NCBI GenBank assembly: GCA_021810375.1
Contig: JAJZJB010000003.1
Coordinates: 1 to 46,755, forward strand
DNA from: Microcaldota archaeon
GTDB lineage: Archaea; Micrarchaeota; Micrarchaeia; Micrarchaeales; CABMGC01
DNA: 46,755 nt
Reading direction: 5' to 3'
The notes beneath the pieces were generated by a model. That model made no database searches, was not told the origin of the DNA, and saw only the letters and a list, made by a program, of their open reading frames with translations. The stretch's first letter is position 1. Every line of letters begins with the position of its first letter. Positions 45,412 to 46,755 of the stretch are shown piece by piece. The translations under genes and the position numbers were made by a program.

Positions 45412-45629
45412 TTTCAACGCCTCAACAGCCTTTATCTTTACTGATCCCGTCTATCTTCCGGTTATTCTCCGCATTCCCACAGCCAAGTCTCTATGCTCCT
45501 TTATCTTAACAAGCTTCTGTCTGATGCTCATGGTATTACTTGATTATACCTATTTGCGGCCGTGTATATATGCTTTTCTCCAAAAATGTTATAAAAAATA
45601 CAGATACAATACAAACCCTTAAATATTAC

Positions 45630-45646
45630 ATTGTATAATATACAAT
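45630..45646. promoter_or_regulatory. Palindromic candidate operator abutting the Lrp-family gene start
   Basis: ATTGTATA-A-TATACAAT; upstream TATA-like CTTAAATA (45619-45626); ATG at 45648. Confidence 0.65.
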
Positions 45647-45647
45647 A

Positions 45648-46079
45648 ATGGATGGCACCGATGAAGATCTTATTCAGGTTGTCGACTCTGGTACAATAAA
45701 GTACACCGACATAGCAAGGAAGTTGAAGCTTCCTCTCTCAACTGTGCACTTCAGGCTGAAGAAGCTTGAGAGGGAGAAGGTGATCCTACATTATCGCGCC
45801 GAGATAGACTGGAAGAAAGCAGGCTTCCCAATAGCCGCATACATTTTCGTTAATATAGATGTGGACTTGCTTAAGAAGATCGACAAGAGCCAGGATGACC
45901 TGCTAAAGGAATTCATGTCCATATTCTATGTCAGGGATGGCGCACTCATAACAGGAGACGCAGATATACTGCTTAAAATAATAGCAAAGAGCTCAGAGCA
46001 CCTAAAGGACATACTGCTAAATGCCATAGACTCTAGAGAAGGGGTGGTACGTACGAAGACCATGCTGGTCCTGGGATGA
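45648..46079 (+). CDS. Lrp/AsnC family transcriptional regulator
   Basis: KYTDIARKLKLPLSTVHFRLKKLEREKVILHYRAEIDWKKAGFPIAAYIFVNID; RAM-like GDADILLKI. Confidence 0.88.
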   Translation: MDGTDEDLIQVVDSGTIKYTDIARKLKLPLSTVHFRLKKLEREKVILHYRAEIDWKKAGFPIAAYIFVNIDVDLLKKIDKSQDDLLKEFMSIFYVRDGALITGDADILLKIIAKSSEHLKDILLNAIDSREGVVRTKTMLVLG

Positions 46080-46755
46080 TCAAGGCTCAAGCCTGTTGGA
46101 CATCCTCGGAAATGGTATTGCGTCGCGTATGTGGTCAAGGTTCAGCAGCCACTTTATAAGGCGCTCTGCACCCATGCCGAATCCGGAATGGGGCACTGAG
46201 CCATACTTCCTGAGCTCTATCCACCACTCGTAATTCTTCATGTTGAACTTTATCCCCTTTGCAGCTTCCACTTCATGCATTCTATTCATCAACTCGTCAA
46301 GGCGCCATATCCTCTCGCTGCCACCTACTATCTCTCCGTGCCCATGTGGCGCTTGTAGGTCGGATCCCAAGACAGTCCTCTCATCCTGCGGATTTATTGG
46401 CATGTAAAAAGACTTGAGTTCCTTAGGCCAACTGTGTACGAATACCGGCTTTTCCTCATCCTGGGTAAGCAGCTTTTCTTCCCCAACGCCGAAGTCGTCG
46501 CCCCACTTTAGCTTTGCACCCCTGTCATTGAGTATTGTCAATGCCTCCTCATAAGTTATTCTCTTGAACGGCGGCCTTATCTTAAGCAGATCCTCCTTGT
46601 TCACATTGAGCGATGTAAGTATCTCCTCCTGCTCATTTGCGAGCCTCTTAGCCACGCTTGATATCAGCTCTTCCTGCAGATCCATATTCTCATAGAAGGT
46701 ATAGTGCGCCATTTCGGCCTCAAGATGCCAATACTCCGCCAGGTGTTTGACGGTC
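46080..46755 (-). CDS. asnS: Asparaginyl-tRNA synthetase, C-terminal part (truncated by the window edge)
   Basis: YWHLEAEMAH, ITYEEALTIL, GGSERI, YGSVPHSGFGMGAERLIKWLLNLDHIRDAIPFPR; frame open to position 46755. Confidence 0.88.
   Translation of the reverse strand, partial: TVKHLAEYWHLEAEMAHYTFYENMDLQEELISSVAKRLANEQEEILTSLNVNKEDLLKIRPPFKRITYEEALTILNDRGAKLKWGDDFGVGEEKLLTQDEEKPVFVHSWPKELKSFYMPINPQDERTVLGSDLQAPHGHGEIVGGSERIWRLDELMNRMHEVEAAKGIKFNMKNYEWWIELRKYGSVPHSGFGMGAERLIKWLLNLDHIRDAIPFPRMSNRLEP

Noticed and set aside
1-46755. CRISPR array, Cas genes, IS elements or transposases
   Set aside because: No regularly spaced 24-40 nt repeats and no transposase or Cas motifs among the ORFs.

Overview
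The gene content is archaeal and looks like a DPANN/Micrarchaeota-type chromosome: Rpo4, aIF2-gamma, S6e, uL16/L10e, L40e, CDC48, Top6B, Pno1-like KH protein, archaeal GlyRS, translin, and a pilin with a class III signal ('LQSAMEYLMTYGWAIL'). Taxonomy is inferred and was not searched. Both flanks are mostly housekeeping genes. The standout is an about 20.7-kb block (about 14.76-35.48 kb), almost entirely on the minus strand, that reads as a chromosomal type IV secretion / DNA-transfer-like machine. It has a VirB2-like two-TM pilin with its own promoter and a strong hairpin terminator, and six tandem divergent polytopic paralogs (VirB6/CedA-like) sharing two motifs. It also has two paralogous VirB3-like TM hairpin plus soluble-domain proteins, a VirB4/HerA/CedB-like ATPase, and a standalone copy of that ATPase's C-terminal helical domain. 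Further members are a Zn-ribbon membrane protein, a coiled-coil protein, a 48-aa unannotated coupled ORF, an 806-aa glycosite-rich surface protein, a GT-C-like membrane protein and a MoxR ATPase. No relaxase, VirD4 coupling protein, integrase or transposase is visible in the window. Other notable points: an IspF (MEP pathway) homolog and a bacterial-type class I-alpha DAHP synthase in an archaeal context, a beta-carbonic-anhydrase-like protein with altered metal-ligand spacing, a VapBC pair next to tRNA-Val with 9-bp repeats upstream, and palindromic candidate operators at the NikR and Lrp genes. Two tRNAs (Val-GAC, Arg-GCG) and an L40e gene too short for the ORF track were also found.
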